DNA of 64,000 bases from Rhododendron vialii. Lineage: Eukaryota > Streptophyta > Magnoliopsida > Ericales > Ericaceae. The position numbers and the translations under genes were made by a program. Below are positions 37,058 to 48,102 of this stretch, piece after piece. The notes beneath the pieces were generated by a model, which did no database searches, was not told the DNA's origin, and was given only the letters and a program-made list of their open reading frames with translations. Where the stretch lies: positions 33,283,501-33,347,500 of the forward strand of contig NC_080560.1 of the NCBI RefSeq assembly GCF_030253575.1. The letters are read 5' to 3'. Position 1 is the first letter of the stretch. Each line of letters starts with the position of its first letter.

Positions 37058-38334
37058 CTTCTTGACACATGCACTTCACATTTTTTTCATTTTCTAGACA
37101 TAATGTACATTGTGATCAACAAAAGCCATACAAAATTAGTTTAGTTAGTGTGAACGTACCCATGTAGAGGTCAAGAGTTCAGGTCTTCTGATAGACAAGT
37201 CATGGCCTTGTAAGATATCTAGACAACCTTTGTGCAGCGTGAACAATAAACATGTAGTACTACGAATGACGTGGCTAAAGAATTCCGAATTTTATGCTAT
37301 GTCGTTAGTCTTGACCCCGGCCAGTTATTATTTTGGAATTGGCCCATAGGCACTGGAGTCTTCGCTTAAACCAATTTATATACTTATCAAAAAAACAAAA
37401 AAAAAATTCAACCAAAATCAATTCTCTTCGAAATTCAGTCACTTGATTACATTATTTTGAAGACAATTACACATCACCTTTTTCTGAATACGATTACAAC
37501 GACACCCCACTTAAAAAGGACACCAAAACTACGGTAGACTATATCAACTATGCCGCCGCCACCACTGCCCCTAACGCCATCACCTTCATAACAACCGGCC
37601 ACAGTCACAAAACCCTCTCCTGCACATTCTTGTAAGTATACCGCTGCGCTAAGACCACATAAACCCCTATATTCGCAGCGGTGATCACCGCTAGAAGCCA
37701 GTAAAAATTGTCCCAACGACTACTATTCCAAGTCCTTCCCGAACCAACTTTTCCCGCTCTTCTCAGTCACGTAGTCCGCGATTGTTATCAACCAGCAGTT
37801 AACGTAATACGCCGCTCCCATTACACAATGGTAAAGTGCAATCCCCGAGCTTCTCATCGAATCAGGGACTTGGTCATAGAAAAACTCTTGCAATCCCACT
37901 AGAGCAAATCCATCTGCAACCCCAATTATGAGAAATTGAGGAGCTAACCATAAGACACTCATTGTAATTGAACCCTTAATTGGATCATTCTCAACTAGGG
38001 TTAGCCTCTTTTTTTCAACTAGGGCTGCAACTACCATAGTCACGACCGAGAAAACCATACCAATTCCGACCCTTTGGAGGATTTTGAAGCCTCTCTCATT
38101 TCTTGTCGCAGCTCTCAGAAAGGGTGCTATTTTCTCGTAAATTATGACCGATGAGATCATTCCTCTAGTGGCAACAGAATAAATTGAGGACGGAGGGATG
38201 AAGAAAGAGCAGCCCATTTTGTGGTCCAGGGTTGTGCCTTGTTTGATGAAGAATGTTGAGGATTGTGCCACACAGATACCGAATGGCAATGCGGCCGTCA
38301 GCCAGATGGGGATCATGTTGAGGAGTAGCTTCAT

Positions 38335-38970
38335 CTCTTCTACGTGAGTAACAGTTGTAAGTCTCCATGGATTCTGTTGCTTCTCAGTTGAATCTTGCCT
38401 GTCATCAATAATTGCAGCCTTGTCAAGAAACCTGTAACACATGAACGATATCACCTCAAGGAGAGGATAAGGGTTTTTGGGTATTTTCTACTTAATGAAA
38501 AGGGCTAGACGTGTCCTAATGAAACAAGCGATTCGACATGATCCTCTATTTGAAAAGAGGAATGCTAGGTACAAAGAAAGTGTAATGATAAGATAAGTCG
38601 ATGGAAACAAACTTACTTGAGCTTGTCGGTGTGCAAGAGGAGCCTCCCCTCTCTCTTCTACGTGAGTAACAGTTGTAAGTCTCCATGGATTCTGTTGCTT
38701 CTCAGTTGAATCTTGCCTGTCATCAATAATTGCAGCCTTGTCAAGAAACCTGTAACACATGAACGATATCACCTCAAGGAGAGGATAAGGGTTTTTGGGT
38801 ATTTTCTACTTAATGAAAAGGGCTAGACGTGTCCTAATGAAACAAGCGATTCGACATGATCCTCTATTTGAAAAGAGGAATGCTAGGTACAAAGAAAGTG
38901 TAATGATAAGATAAGTCGATGGAAACAAACTTACTTGAGCTTGTCGGTGTGCAAGAGGAGCCTCCCCTCT
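38335..38970 (-). repeat. 318-bp tandem duplication inside the NPF pseudogene
   Basis: 38335-38652 and 38653-38970 are near-identical. Each copy holds, in transcript order, the end of one exon (LLLHTDKL), its GTAAGT donor, the intron, the acceptor and the start of the next exon (FLDKAAIIDD to THVEE). Confidence 0.95.
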
Positions 38971-39367
38971 GTCTTCTGTGACTTGGAAACTTCATACAAC
39001 TGACTAGGATTCGAAGGACAGGCAAGATTTCTCTTGCTAAAGGCTGCAACAACCACCTGAACCATCGGAGTCAATGGACTCCCTGTCGGCGTCCTATAAC
39101 GATAAAATGGCATCCCGATGCAAAATACGAGCAGACTGGAAGCCATCACAATAGTGAGTGTAATGTCAGCAACAACCCAACTCACATGGTGTTGAACGAA
39201 ACTCACTACTGTCAGTGCAAGCAGTAAGCCGGAGCATAGGCCAAAGGTCCACCAGTTGGAAAAAGACATCTTTTTGGTTCTCTCCTCTGAATGATTGTCG
39301 TCGAATTGATCTGCTCCGAAGTTCTCCCAGGAGGGTCCTGTGGCCCCAAGTGCCGATGGAGATCAAG

Positions 39368-39681
39368 TAGATGGCGAGGAAGAAGATCACTTCGTGAATT
39401 TTTCTTGGTTCAGAGCAGGTACTGGTGGAACCACATGGCCCAAGGTTTGGAATTAGTCTTGACATTGTTAGGAGGATTAAACCCTGTTTGCCCAACATTG
39501 GATAATTTATTCATGTTTAATCAGTAGATGGCGAGGAAGAAGATCACTTCGTGAATTTTTCTTGGTTCAGAGCAGGTACTGATGGAACCACATGGCCCAA
39601 GGTTTGGAATTAGTCTTGACATTGTTAGGAGGATTAAACCCTGTTTGCCCAACATTGGAGAATTTATTCATGTTTAATCAA
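39368..39681 (-). repeat. 157-bp tandem duplication inside the NPF pseudogene
   Basis: 39368-39524 and 39525-39681 differ at only a few bases. The coding strand of each carries the LTMSRLIPNLGPCGSTSTC to FFLAIY segment. Reading through the junction meets a TGA right after FFLAIY. Confidence 0.93.
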
Positions 39682-41287
39682 ACGAAGTAAGAAATTGTCC
39701 AAACAAGGAAGCATTATGATCCTTTCCATTAGTTAACAAGCCAAATTCATTCACTTCTTAATGGATATCAAATTGGGTATATATGCATTTTTCGTAGACC
39801 GTATGATCCTTAGGGCATTGGTCAGATGAAAATCTATTTATTTTCCTTGAATTGATTTTACGGTGGACATCCATGTGCATTAATATCAATGCTTTAGCAC
39901 CTCTGTAGCCCATTTAACAACTTATTTTTTTAATTAAAGGTCATATATTGTGAGAGAATCACATGTTTCGTAAAGCAAAAAAATAAGTACTTAAAAAATA
40001 AGAACCTTAGCAGAACGGAGCTTAGACATTTCGCCACACAAGGTTTCTAGAAAGAAAGTGGGGTTGTTTCAAGAAAACATCGTTTAGACATTTTGCCACA
40101 CAAGGTTTCTGGGTTTTACGAGAACGAAAAGAAAATGAAAAATTGATACTCCCTCCGCCTCCGTAAAGTTAGTCTATTACGAAATTACGTGCAATTTTCA
40201 AATTTAAAAATAATATACTTACCGAAATATTTTTTGTGCAATATAAATCTTGTTTGAACGGTGCCAAAATATCTAAAAATTATTTTTAGTATATATTATT
40301 TTTGAGTTTGAAAATTGCACGTAGTTTCATAGCCGTAGGGGACCAACTTTATGGGACAAAAAGAGTAATAGACTAATGTAGAATATGCGAAGGCCCAATT
40401 CCATGATTAATTGGACCAGATGAAGTCTCGGAAGCCCAAATGATGTTTAATTTCAGATTAATTACCCAATTTGGCAAAATTCCGACGAGCTCGGAATAGG
40501 CCCAAACTTAGTGGGTTGACTTATTTTCGCGTTCCGGTCAATACTCGGCCACAAATTTTGGGACTTTTTTTTAATTTTTCAACTTTAATTATTAGGGTTT
40601 CGAGGTTACACCATATAAAAGGGTTGTAACCTAATGTTTTGATTAACTTTTGATCAATAATATTTTAGAGTTTGCTTGTGGAGCCATGAGTTTTTTTTAT
40701 CTCATTTGAATTAGTATGGTAATTAATCTCTTTGTTAATTCCGCTGCGTCATAAATAGGCCACTAGTTTAATTTGACATATAGGGAGATCAAGCTAACAA
40801 AAGAAATTAAAGCACTCAGTCAATATTGTTTCCTACAAAAAACACTAGTCCAGTTTCGGTTTTAGACGTGGATTTTGACTGGCTAATTAAAGTGGGATTT
40901 GAGTTTGTTTTTTACTTTTTACCAGAAGGTAGACAATGGAGGAGGCAAGCACAGTTGAGAATCTGCCCAAATAAGCATCAGCTAGGAACCCTCCCAGAAG
41001 TGGGCATTATGCTGGTAACACCAGTCCAATAACTGGCATTCCTTGCTGCTGTTTTGAGGTCTTGATTCAGCGCTGTAGTGAGGTATAGGATTAAACTTGT
41101 TGCTATTCCAAAGTGGATCAACCTCTCACTGAACTCATTTGCTGCCAAAAAAAAAAAAAAAACATCATAGCCACAGCCAGATCAGTTGTAGTTTAGATTT
41201 CCGTTTGACCAAAAACAAAAAAAAGTAGTAGTTTAGCACTAATGTTTCAAGTTGCAATTCAGTAGCTATGCAAGAAGTAGTATATTG
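39682..41287. other. Intergenic DNA upstream of the NPF pseudogene
   Basis: No N-terminal NPF exon was found here. It contains a remnant of the GGCCCGTTCC MITE family (to about 40020), a Stowaway-like MITE (40149-40365) and an A-run at about 41148-41162. No gene was recognised. Confidence 0.5.
40149..40365. mobile_element. Stowaway-like MITE
   Basis: The left end CTCCCTCCGCCTCCGTAAAG is matched in inverse by CTCTTTTTGTCCCATAAAG. TA flanks both sides. The interior palindrome contains AAAAATTATTTTTAGTATAT. Length 217 bp. Confidence 0.8.
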
Positions 41288-44108
41288 TAGACACCCCAAT
41301 TTGAACTTATTAATCATCCTTAATTTGTGGTCTTGAGGCTTCTTGATGATGAAACGGAATTAAAACAGGACTTGACTAAAGCTTGAACGATGTTTCTTGG
41401 TCTTTTTCAAAACCAAAACCTTTTTTTTTCCCAACACCTTGAGGATAAAATGGGCACACATTTCAGTGTACAAAATATCTATGAATGAAACCAATTGGGT
41501 TAGAAAGAGAACTCAACCAGCTTTCCAACGCTTTGAAAAACGCTTAAAACTTAGTTCGGGAGTGTTCGTGGTGCCCCTCTGAAGTTGGGCAGCCACTCTT
41601 GAGCGCCCAGGACCACTCTTGAGCGTTCAGGACCGCCGAAAGCACTTTCGAGCGCTCAAGAGTGATGGTTCCGAGCGTTTAAGATCACTTTTGAGCGCTT
41701 AGGTCTGCTGACAACTGCCCAATGAATATGAAGAGCCTTTCCACTCATTTGATTTGAACGAATTTTGACTGAACTTTCAACTTGAAACACCCAGTCATGC
41801 ACCCAGGCCTGCCTGAGGCAGCAGTGGATGCAATCATCACATTTTACCCCTCAAAACATTTTCTTTTTATTTTTAATTTTATTTTCAAATTAAAATTCTA
41901 ATTTTGGCTTGCCTATAAATACCCCATCATTTCAGCATATGAGAAGGGCCACGAAATTTCTCTCTCAAAGCTCCCTTGTTTTCTGAAAGGGCTCTCCCTC
42001 TCTCTAAATGACTTCAAAATCTCTTTCAAAAATCAAAAACAATATCAAGAAAAGTCCTAGAAAAATCTGAGAGTTTAACCATAAACAAGCTCTTGTTTTT
42101 CTGTGATTTTTCAGTCCATTCCAAGCAACAAAATCATCCAGAAAGCATAGTCCAAGTCAAGATAAGGTATAACATTTGGTTTTTCCAAGTTATTTCCTGT
42201 TTTTCCACTTCTGAGGGAGAGCAGGGGCTCATACCAGTTTCCCATACTGGTTGTGAGCCCATTTGATCTTGGTTTAACAACAAGAGCAAGATGAATACAA
42301 AGTAACAACCTTTAAATTTGGGCATTGTATTCACTCTCGAGCGCTCGGGATCACTCCTGAGCGCTCAGGAGTGTTGTTGTTGCCAAAATCCTATTTTGTC
42401 ACCAAATATTGCTTTTTCTATATTTCAGTAGATACTGGGTGTGCACTGGTCCTTCCAAAACCCAGTTAGTTTTATTTTCAGTTGCAAGAAAGCGAAGTTC
42501 GGATGGTTAGGATCAGTTCTTAGCTGTTTAAGCCCTTTGCTGAGCACTGGTGCATATTAGTAGTTATGTATTACTGTCTTAAGTATCATAATGCATATGT
42601 TCTAACCAAGGTTTGCAGGGTGGCTCAGCAGAGTTCCTGAGCGCTCAAGAGTGTAGTCTCAAGCACTCATGAGTGGTTCCGGTGGCAGTAGTTGATTTTC
42701 TATCATTTTTCACTTTGTATCATTTCATTATCATATATTGTATACTGGCACATGCATGCACCCTTTATTTGATATACCTGTGGATACCTGCTAGCTGCTT
42801 TTATGAAACAAAATGTTTTTGATAAAATTCCACAAATGTTGAGTAGAGACCGATCTCATATCGGACGAGAGTGTTGAAAATTTACGGAATTTCAGATGAA
42901 TGAAATCGGGACTACTGGAGGGTCTCTCGAGGCAACCGTGCTCGTTCCGAGTTCGTTGAATCTGGACACACTACAATCAATAGACGTATTGAATTGTGGA
43001 ATTATGCAACTCTCGTAACCCTCCTCATGATGGTGTATTACTCTCATAACCTCCCTATTCATTGGCAGAATTCATTAGCATGTTAATGGCAACATTACAC
43101 CTCTTTTGCCTCCTTCACCCTATAAAAGGAGGCTCGCATTTTTGGAGAAGTCACAAGCAAATTCACAACGTACCAGCATATTCTGATATACATTCTTGAG
43201 AGAGAGAGAGATATGCGGTAGTCAGTTCGTCAAGACGGTCGACGGTGGTGTTTCGATGGCTTGCTGTTTAGCCAAGCCAACTCTGGGAGGAAGTCGCCGA
43301 CGCAACCCACAACACCCACAGTAGGCGGCAAATCTTTCTTAAGGAGACTGTGGTATTACACAGGACTCGGTTCGACGTTCAGAAATCTGTTTGTATCTCG
43401 TACTTACATTTTATCTCCTGTTTACACTTATGTAATCTGTTTCAATCATGTATTGTATCATTTTTAATGGAATTGTTATCTGGAATTATATGTGATTGCC
43501 GAATTTTTCCCAACAAAGAGGAGTGCTATAAAACCCTTCTCCTTTTGTAACGTGGCTTCCGAACTCGAAATGTTATCTGGTTTTCAACTTCAAGCAATTA
43601 TTTTAATCAAACCGGTTTCTCGGGTGGCGAACCGCAAATCCAGGCTGGTGACTCTTTTATTTTTCAAATCAAAACATATTTTTCGAACCGCTCCGATCCC
43701 CCGAAGCTGTGGTAGCCCACATTTATACTGAACAATCCCAGTAGCGAAACAATACCAAATTCGGTATCATATTTTTTCGTTTTCGCTTTTCGATCTGCTA
43801 TCATTAACTAGAGAAGGAGAACACGTATAGCTTTTCCCGGGAAAAAGGGGTTTTGTCAAGTTTGTTTTTCGGAAATTTCCAGCAAAAACTCACTTTTCAA
43901 AAGCCGCTATAAAAATATTGCTACCAGATTTCCAAAGGCCGTTTTTGCGAACTAAACACTAGAAAAAATTAACCGGAATTTCTTACACGACCGGTTTTGA
44001 GAGCACCGGTTTTGTGCAGCGTCTCCCGATGGGCCGGAGTAGGTGACTCCCTTAATGTGTAACTACGAGACCTTCCACGGTTCCGTCCCAGAGACTGGTG
44101 TGTAAAAA
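41288..44108 (+). mobile_element. Probable gypsy-type LTR or LTR-rich fragment, interrupted
   Basis: It begins with TGTAGACACCCCAATTT, a start common to large plant gypsy LTRs. The later part has GGTGGCGAACCG, CAGGCTGGTGACTC and GGGCCGGAGTAGGTGACTCC, typical of the region near such LTR ends. It is interrupted by a solo copia LTR at 42872-43515. Ten-base palindromes TGAGCGCTCA and variants recur at 41590-41705, 42333-42375 and 42625-42685. No coding sequence. The right boundary is approximate and the class is inferred. Confidence 0.5.
42872..43515 (+). mobile_element. Solo LTR of the same copia family as the 49-61 kb element
   Basis: It starts TGTTGAAAATTTACGG and ends GAATTTTTCCCAACA. It shares long similarity, in opposite orientation, with both LTRs of the copia element at 49311-61410, including CCTTAAGAAAGATT, the CCACAGTAGGCGGC/ACCGTGGGTGTTG block and the TATAAAAGGAGGC region. 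Flanks GAGAG and AAGAG suggest a 5-bp target duplication with one mismatch. Length 644 bp. Confidence 0.8.
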
Positions 44109-44845
44109 ATCTTTGCACCTATCTTTTTGAAACTTTTATCGGTTTAATTGTTTTCATAAAGCACAAAAAATGAAAACGCAAAAACAAGGAAAATGGAAAC
44201 AATTCTAAGACCCAAGCTCTATCTATTTGGTTGCCCGGAAAAAAAAAAAAAATTGGAAGAAAAAGGCTTCTTTATTTTCTTGCAAGCCAAACAGGTCAAA
44301 TCTATATCAGTATTTTTTGGGCATGGTGTATATATACAGTGGCTAATTATATCACAAATATACCAATTACTACTATATATATATTTATTCTTATCAATTA
44401 TGAAGAGTGAGGCTTTCCAAACACCAGTGGTGGCTCGGAGAGGAACCCTTCCTTTATAATCCAAAGAGGAATCATAAACCCATTTCTCCTCATCATAACC
44501 CACTGATTGATCTCCTTTCTCTCTCTGTTCCATTTTCATCTTCAGGTTTTTGGTTTCCAAAATGGACCAAATTTTGGAAAACAGAACAGATGCCTCTCTC
44601 AGGAAATACTGCAGAGGATATCAGCTGTGGGGTGCATGGGGTTTTGCCTCTTCGCACTATATAGGGAGGGCTGGGATGATTGGGAGCTCAGAAAAAAACA
44701 AAAATATATAGAAAGTTGGCAAAGATTTGTGTTAGAGAAAAAAATATTTCAAAATTTAGTCCATCCAATTAAATCTGTTAGATTTTTTTGAGGCTTCTAA
44801 CTTAAAAATAATTAGAAACAGATGGAGTAACCTAACCTCTACAGT

Positions 44846-45205
44846 ACAATACATTAGCCAAGTTTGGGTGCCATATGTGAGCAATGTGGATTATGGTTTA
44901 ACAAGCATAATATTAAGAAATATTATTTTACCATCTTTTCTAGATTTTATTATTGATTTTTCCTACTTAGTCTAGGTTTTATTTATTTATTATTATTACA
45001 CATGTTTCTTAGGCATAAAATTTTGTCAATTTACTTGTCTAATATGGTATCAGAGTCATAAAATCTAGGCACTTTGGGATACTCGCTTTCCAACGGTTGG
45101 CCTAAGCCTCATCCATCGTTGTCCCCTGAGCACTTACAATATACTTGTTAAACTTTGTCTCACATCATTCACCTAAGCCACCCAAACTTGGTTAATACAG
45201 TTTAG
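44846..45205. repeat. Inverted-repeat element with a TGGTATCAGAG motif
   Basis: The left end ATTAGCCAAGTTTGGGTGCC is matched in inverse at the right by ATTAACCAAGTTTGGGTGGC. Inside, TAATATGGTATCAGAGTC looks like a tRNA-iMet primer-binding site after an LTR end. The nature of the element is unresolved. Confidence 0.4.
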
Positions 45206-45251
45206 AAGCTACTCCACCTATCGCCAATCAGCTTTAAATTGGAACCCTGCA

Positions 45252-45390
45252 AGAAATGATGATAAACCCCCTGATGTCTTCCTTAATCACAAATGGCCCT
45301 TTCATGTATGAGAAATGATGTTAAACCCCCTGATGTCTTCCTTAATCACAAATGGCCCTTTCATGTATGAGAAATGATGTTAAAACTCCT
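45252..45390. repeat. 59-bp minisatellite, about 2.4 copies
   Basis: The unit starts AGAAATGATG and ends TTTCATGTATG, beginning at 45252, 45311 and 45370. Copies 1 and 2 are almost identical; the third is partial. Confidence 0.88.
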
Positions 45391-46745
45391 GTGGATTCAA
45401 TATATCATATATTATATATGTTCATTGCACCAACATGCCAAACAACTGTTCGACCATATATGTAATGAAATAAGTCGAAAGTGGCCTAGATTGGCAAACT
45501 CACGCTTTTGATAATAAAATAAATAATAAAAATATCTCAAAATTCTCAATTCTTTTATATGGAGCCAAAAGTTACAAATTTTTGTGTGTGACCAAAATGA
45601 GTCTTTCAACGAGTAAAAAATAAAAGGGCTACTAATATTGCTCAATTTTTATGAAAACGACTCTTCCAATGCAATGAGTAAAACAAAATTAATTTGATTC
45701 AGAATAAGTGAGGGTCAATAGTTCTTCATTATTATTTTTTTATGATAAAAGGTGAATTTGTCAATGTAAGCCAATGGTTGATTCCTTCACGTGTTTGGTG
45801 AAACAGTTGTTGATTGGAATGTCTGTAAAATAGAAATAAAAATCACAAGAAATTTGTTGTCATCTCTCATACATGAAGGGGTATTTGCCATTAGGAAAAT
45901 CAAGGCTTACGATTTGGGATTTGTCCTTAATTTTTGAAGTCTCTAAGTTTGAATTTTTCGGGTGCTGTAAACTCTTCCGTGGTTAAGTTCATACGGAATT
46001 TTACTCCGATTTTCCAATCATTAGACGTTGAGATTGGTTCCTTAAATTAAGATAGTCGAGGTGTGCGAAAACCGGCATGGACACTTTTAGTTATCAAAGA
46101 GTAGATACTCTCTATCAAATCCAGTTATGCTGTCTACAATAATTAATGGAAAAGAAACTATTGTGATGCATGGTTAGACGTGGGCCAATCAATTTCGAAC
46201 TTTTTATTAAAATAATTTCCCAACTAGTCCCAAATAATCACGTGAGTGCCCTAACTTGTTGGAGAATTTTTTGTGAAACCTAATCCAACTAACTTATAGA
46301 CCATCTTAAATCTATATAGTCTGTACGGGTATCAAATTAGTTCATCCCGATGCATCAATATCCATTTGCCGGATAAGTACATTAGCACCGGAAGCTCGAA
46401 AACTTTTCCAACAGTACAATTTTGGAAATTGGTTAAGTTTGGTGTGTGAAAGACGACTCTGAGCGATGCTTGTTACTTTTCGGTTGCTGAACTTTGTATC
46501 ATTTCAGGTGTTATCAACTTCTTTGGACCAGTTTATACGGAGTTTTGCTTCAGCTTCAAGTGGATAATGGAATTGAGCTCTCAAGATTAGTCGATGTGCG
46601 CGTAAATTAATTGATCCGGACACTTGAGTTAATGAAAAAGAAGTGTATGGAATCAAGATTGAAATTTGATATAGCTGGAATGGAATAAGCTATTTGAACC
46701 TTGTCAACTCTTCTACGGTTCCTAATCCTATGTTATCAAATTGAA

Positions 46746-47767
46746 TAAATTACAATTAACCCCCATGAACTATTACTCATTTTCATGTTAGCCCCTTAAT
46801 GTATAAAATTTGACACTTAACCCTCTTATAGTTTTATGTAGTGGCAATAAGCCCCTACTGTTAGAAAACTATTAGGGTTTTTGATGGAAAAGGCCATGTG
46901 AGAGGCACATGCCACACTAACTAACATATTAGGACAATAATGCCCTAACACATTCTTATTGCATCTAATTAATTTATACCAAAAAATTGCCTTAGATTCG
47001 GATAAAAAAGAGAAAATTGACATTTCAAAAGAAAAATAAAGGGAAGAAGAAGAACAAGAAGATGGGTCCATGGGAGTATCCTCCATTAGAAATTAACACC
47101 CAATAGTTGACGTCTCATAAATCCACCATGGCAAGAGGGGTAATCACATAGACATGGTTATTCACTAGGTCACGAACTCCCTTGATTGGACCAAACAAAA
47201 TAAGGCATAAATGAACACCCTTAAATTCAATCACATGGGATCACATGATTCATATTCCATGTTTTCTTCTTCCTCTAGTAACCGAACAAACCCAGTTCTC
47301 TTTTTTTTTTTTAAACACGAGTGACAACAAACCCAGTTGTCACTCACCACTTTTCCCCCTTTCCTCCTCCTCCATAACTTCCAGTTACCTCCCTTCATCA
47401 ACTCAATTACAAGAAATAAAAGTTCATGAACCAAATCAAACTTTGAAAATCGATCCGCCCTAATTAAATTCTGCAAGACTTGCCTTCCCAAAATTATCGA
47501 GAAGCACAACTAACATATTGACACTTTTACCACCATTCCCATCCACAATTGATCTCATTTTTGCCAATAAAATGAGAAAAATATGGTAAGCCACCAATAC
47601 TATGCTGCTGCTACTCTAATTAAGGAGAAATATTGAGGACATTTCACCAACCCACCTACCATTTCCAAAATTAACAAAGCAAATTTAACCAAATTCCACC
47701 CATTTATGGTAGTAATCTTGTGGATACAAATGTGCGGCTACAAAAATATATACATTTATTACACGAA

Positions 47768-47817
<50 letters not shown>

Positions 47818-48102
47818 AATGGTGTGCGTCACTGCATTGGGCAACGTCGAGGTGAGGGTTCAGCATATTGGTGGGTTCACGGTGGGTTATGGGTTTGTGG
47901 ATTGTAAGAGAGACGGATAAATTGGCTTGGGAATATGGAGGAATTTTCAAGGATACTATAGTAATTGACCATTTTCCGTCAACAACGTCAATGGTATCTG
48001 ACGTACATATAGTTGGAGGAAGTTAAGTGTCAAGTTTTGAACAATAATTGAGGTTGTGCAGCGAGAAGCGGTCTTAGTTGAATGGGGTTAACTGTAATTT
48101 AC
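46746..48102. mobile_element. Non-autonomous element with long inverted ends (possible MULE)
   Basis: The left end TAAATTACAATTAACCCCCA is matched in inverse by TAAATTACAGTTAACCCCAT. Further in, TTGACACTTAACCCTC (left) is matched by CTTGACACTTAACTTCC (right, inverse). A GA tract lies at 47771-47814 in the right part. The layout (roughly 100-bp diverged inverted ends, GA/TC tract, non-coding interior) resembles the MULE at 29691-33951. No clear 9-bp duplication was found. An 86-codon minus-strand ORF at 46826-47086 (start MEDTPMDPSSCSSSS) lies inside and is not recognised. Confidence 0.5.
47771..47814 (+). repeat. (GA)n microsatellite
   Basis: An uninterrupted GA tract of about 22 units inside the element at 46746-48102. 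Confidence 0.9.

Larger units (their letters stand above)
37605..39681 (-). pseudogene. NPF (NRT1/PTR family) transporter pseudogene
   Basis: Minus-strand pieces cover most of an NPF proton-coupled transporter of the major facilitator superfamily, closest in style to the NPF5 group. They are: a TM3-4 segment (LILLTMSRLIPNLGPCG, IHEVIFFLAIYLISIG); NWWTFGLCSGLLLALTVVSF; PFYRYRTPTGSPLTPM; FLDKAAIIDD; MIPIWLTAALPFGICVAQSS; WLAPQFLIIGVADGFALVG; and an out-of-frame last helix (FYWLLAVITAANIGVYV). Lesions: the N-terminal exons are absent. A 157-bp tandem duplication covers the first piece (39368-39681). A +1 shift lies after YLISIGTWGH. A 318-bp tandem duplication covers an exon-intron-exon junction (38335-38970). 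A one-base gain after FGKDL (near 37730) brings an early stop. The protein cannot be made intact unless splicing skips duplicates and the shifts are sequencing errors. Confidence 0.9.
44109..46745. other. Repeat-rich intergenic DNA without gene
   Basis: It contains a possible inverted-repeat element (44846-45205) and a 59-bp minisatellite (45252-45390). The remainder (44109-44845, 45391-46745) is AT-rich and holds no recognisable coding region. Small ORFs at 44193-44791 on both strands overlap each other and lack domains. Confidence 0.5.

Noticed and set aside
37723..38454. 243-codon ORF that could be read as an intact C-terminal NPF gene
   Set aside because: The frame ends early because of a one-base gain before the last helix, and upstream exons are duplicated, frameshifted or missing.
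45040..45060. Possible tRNA-iMet gene from TGGTATCAGAG
   Set aside because: Only the 3'-end complement used as a primer site is present; no tRNA cloverleaf can be formed.
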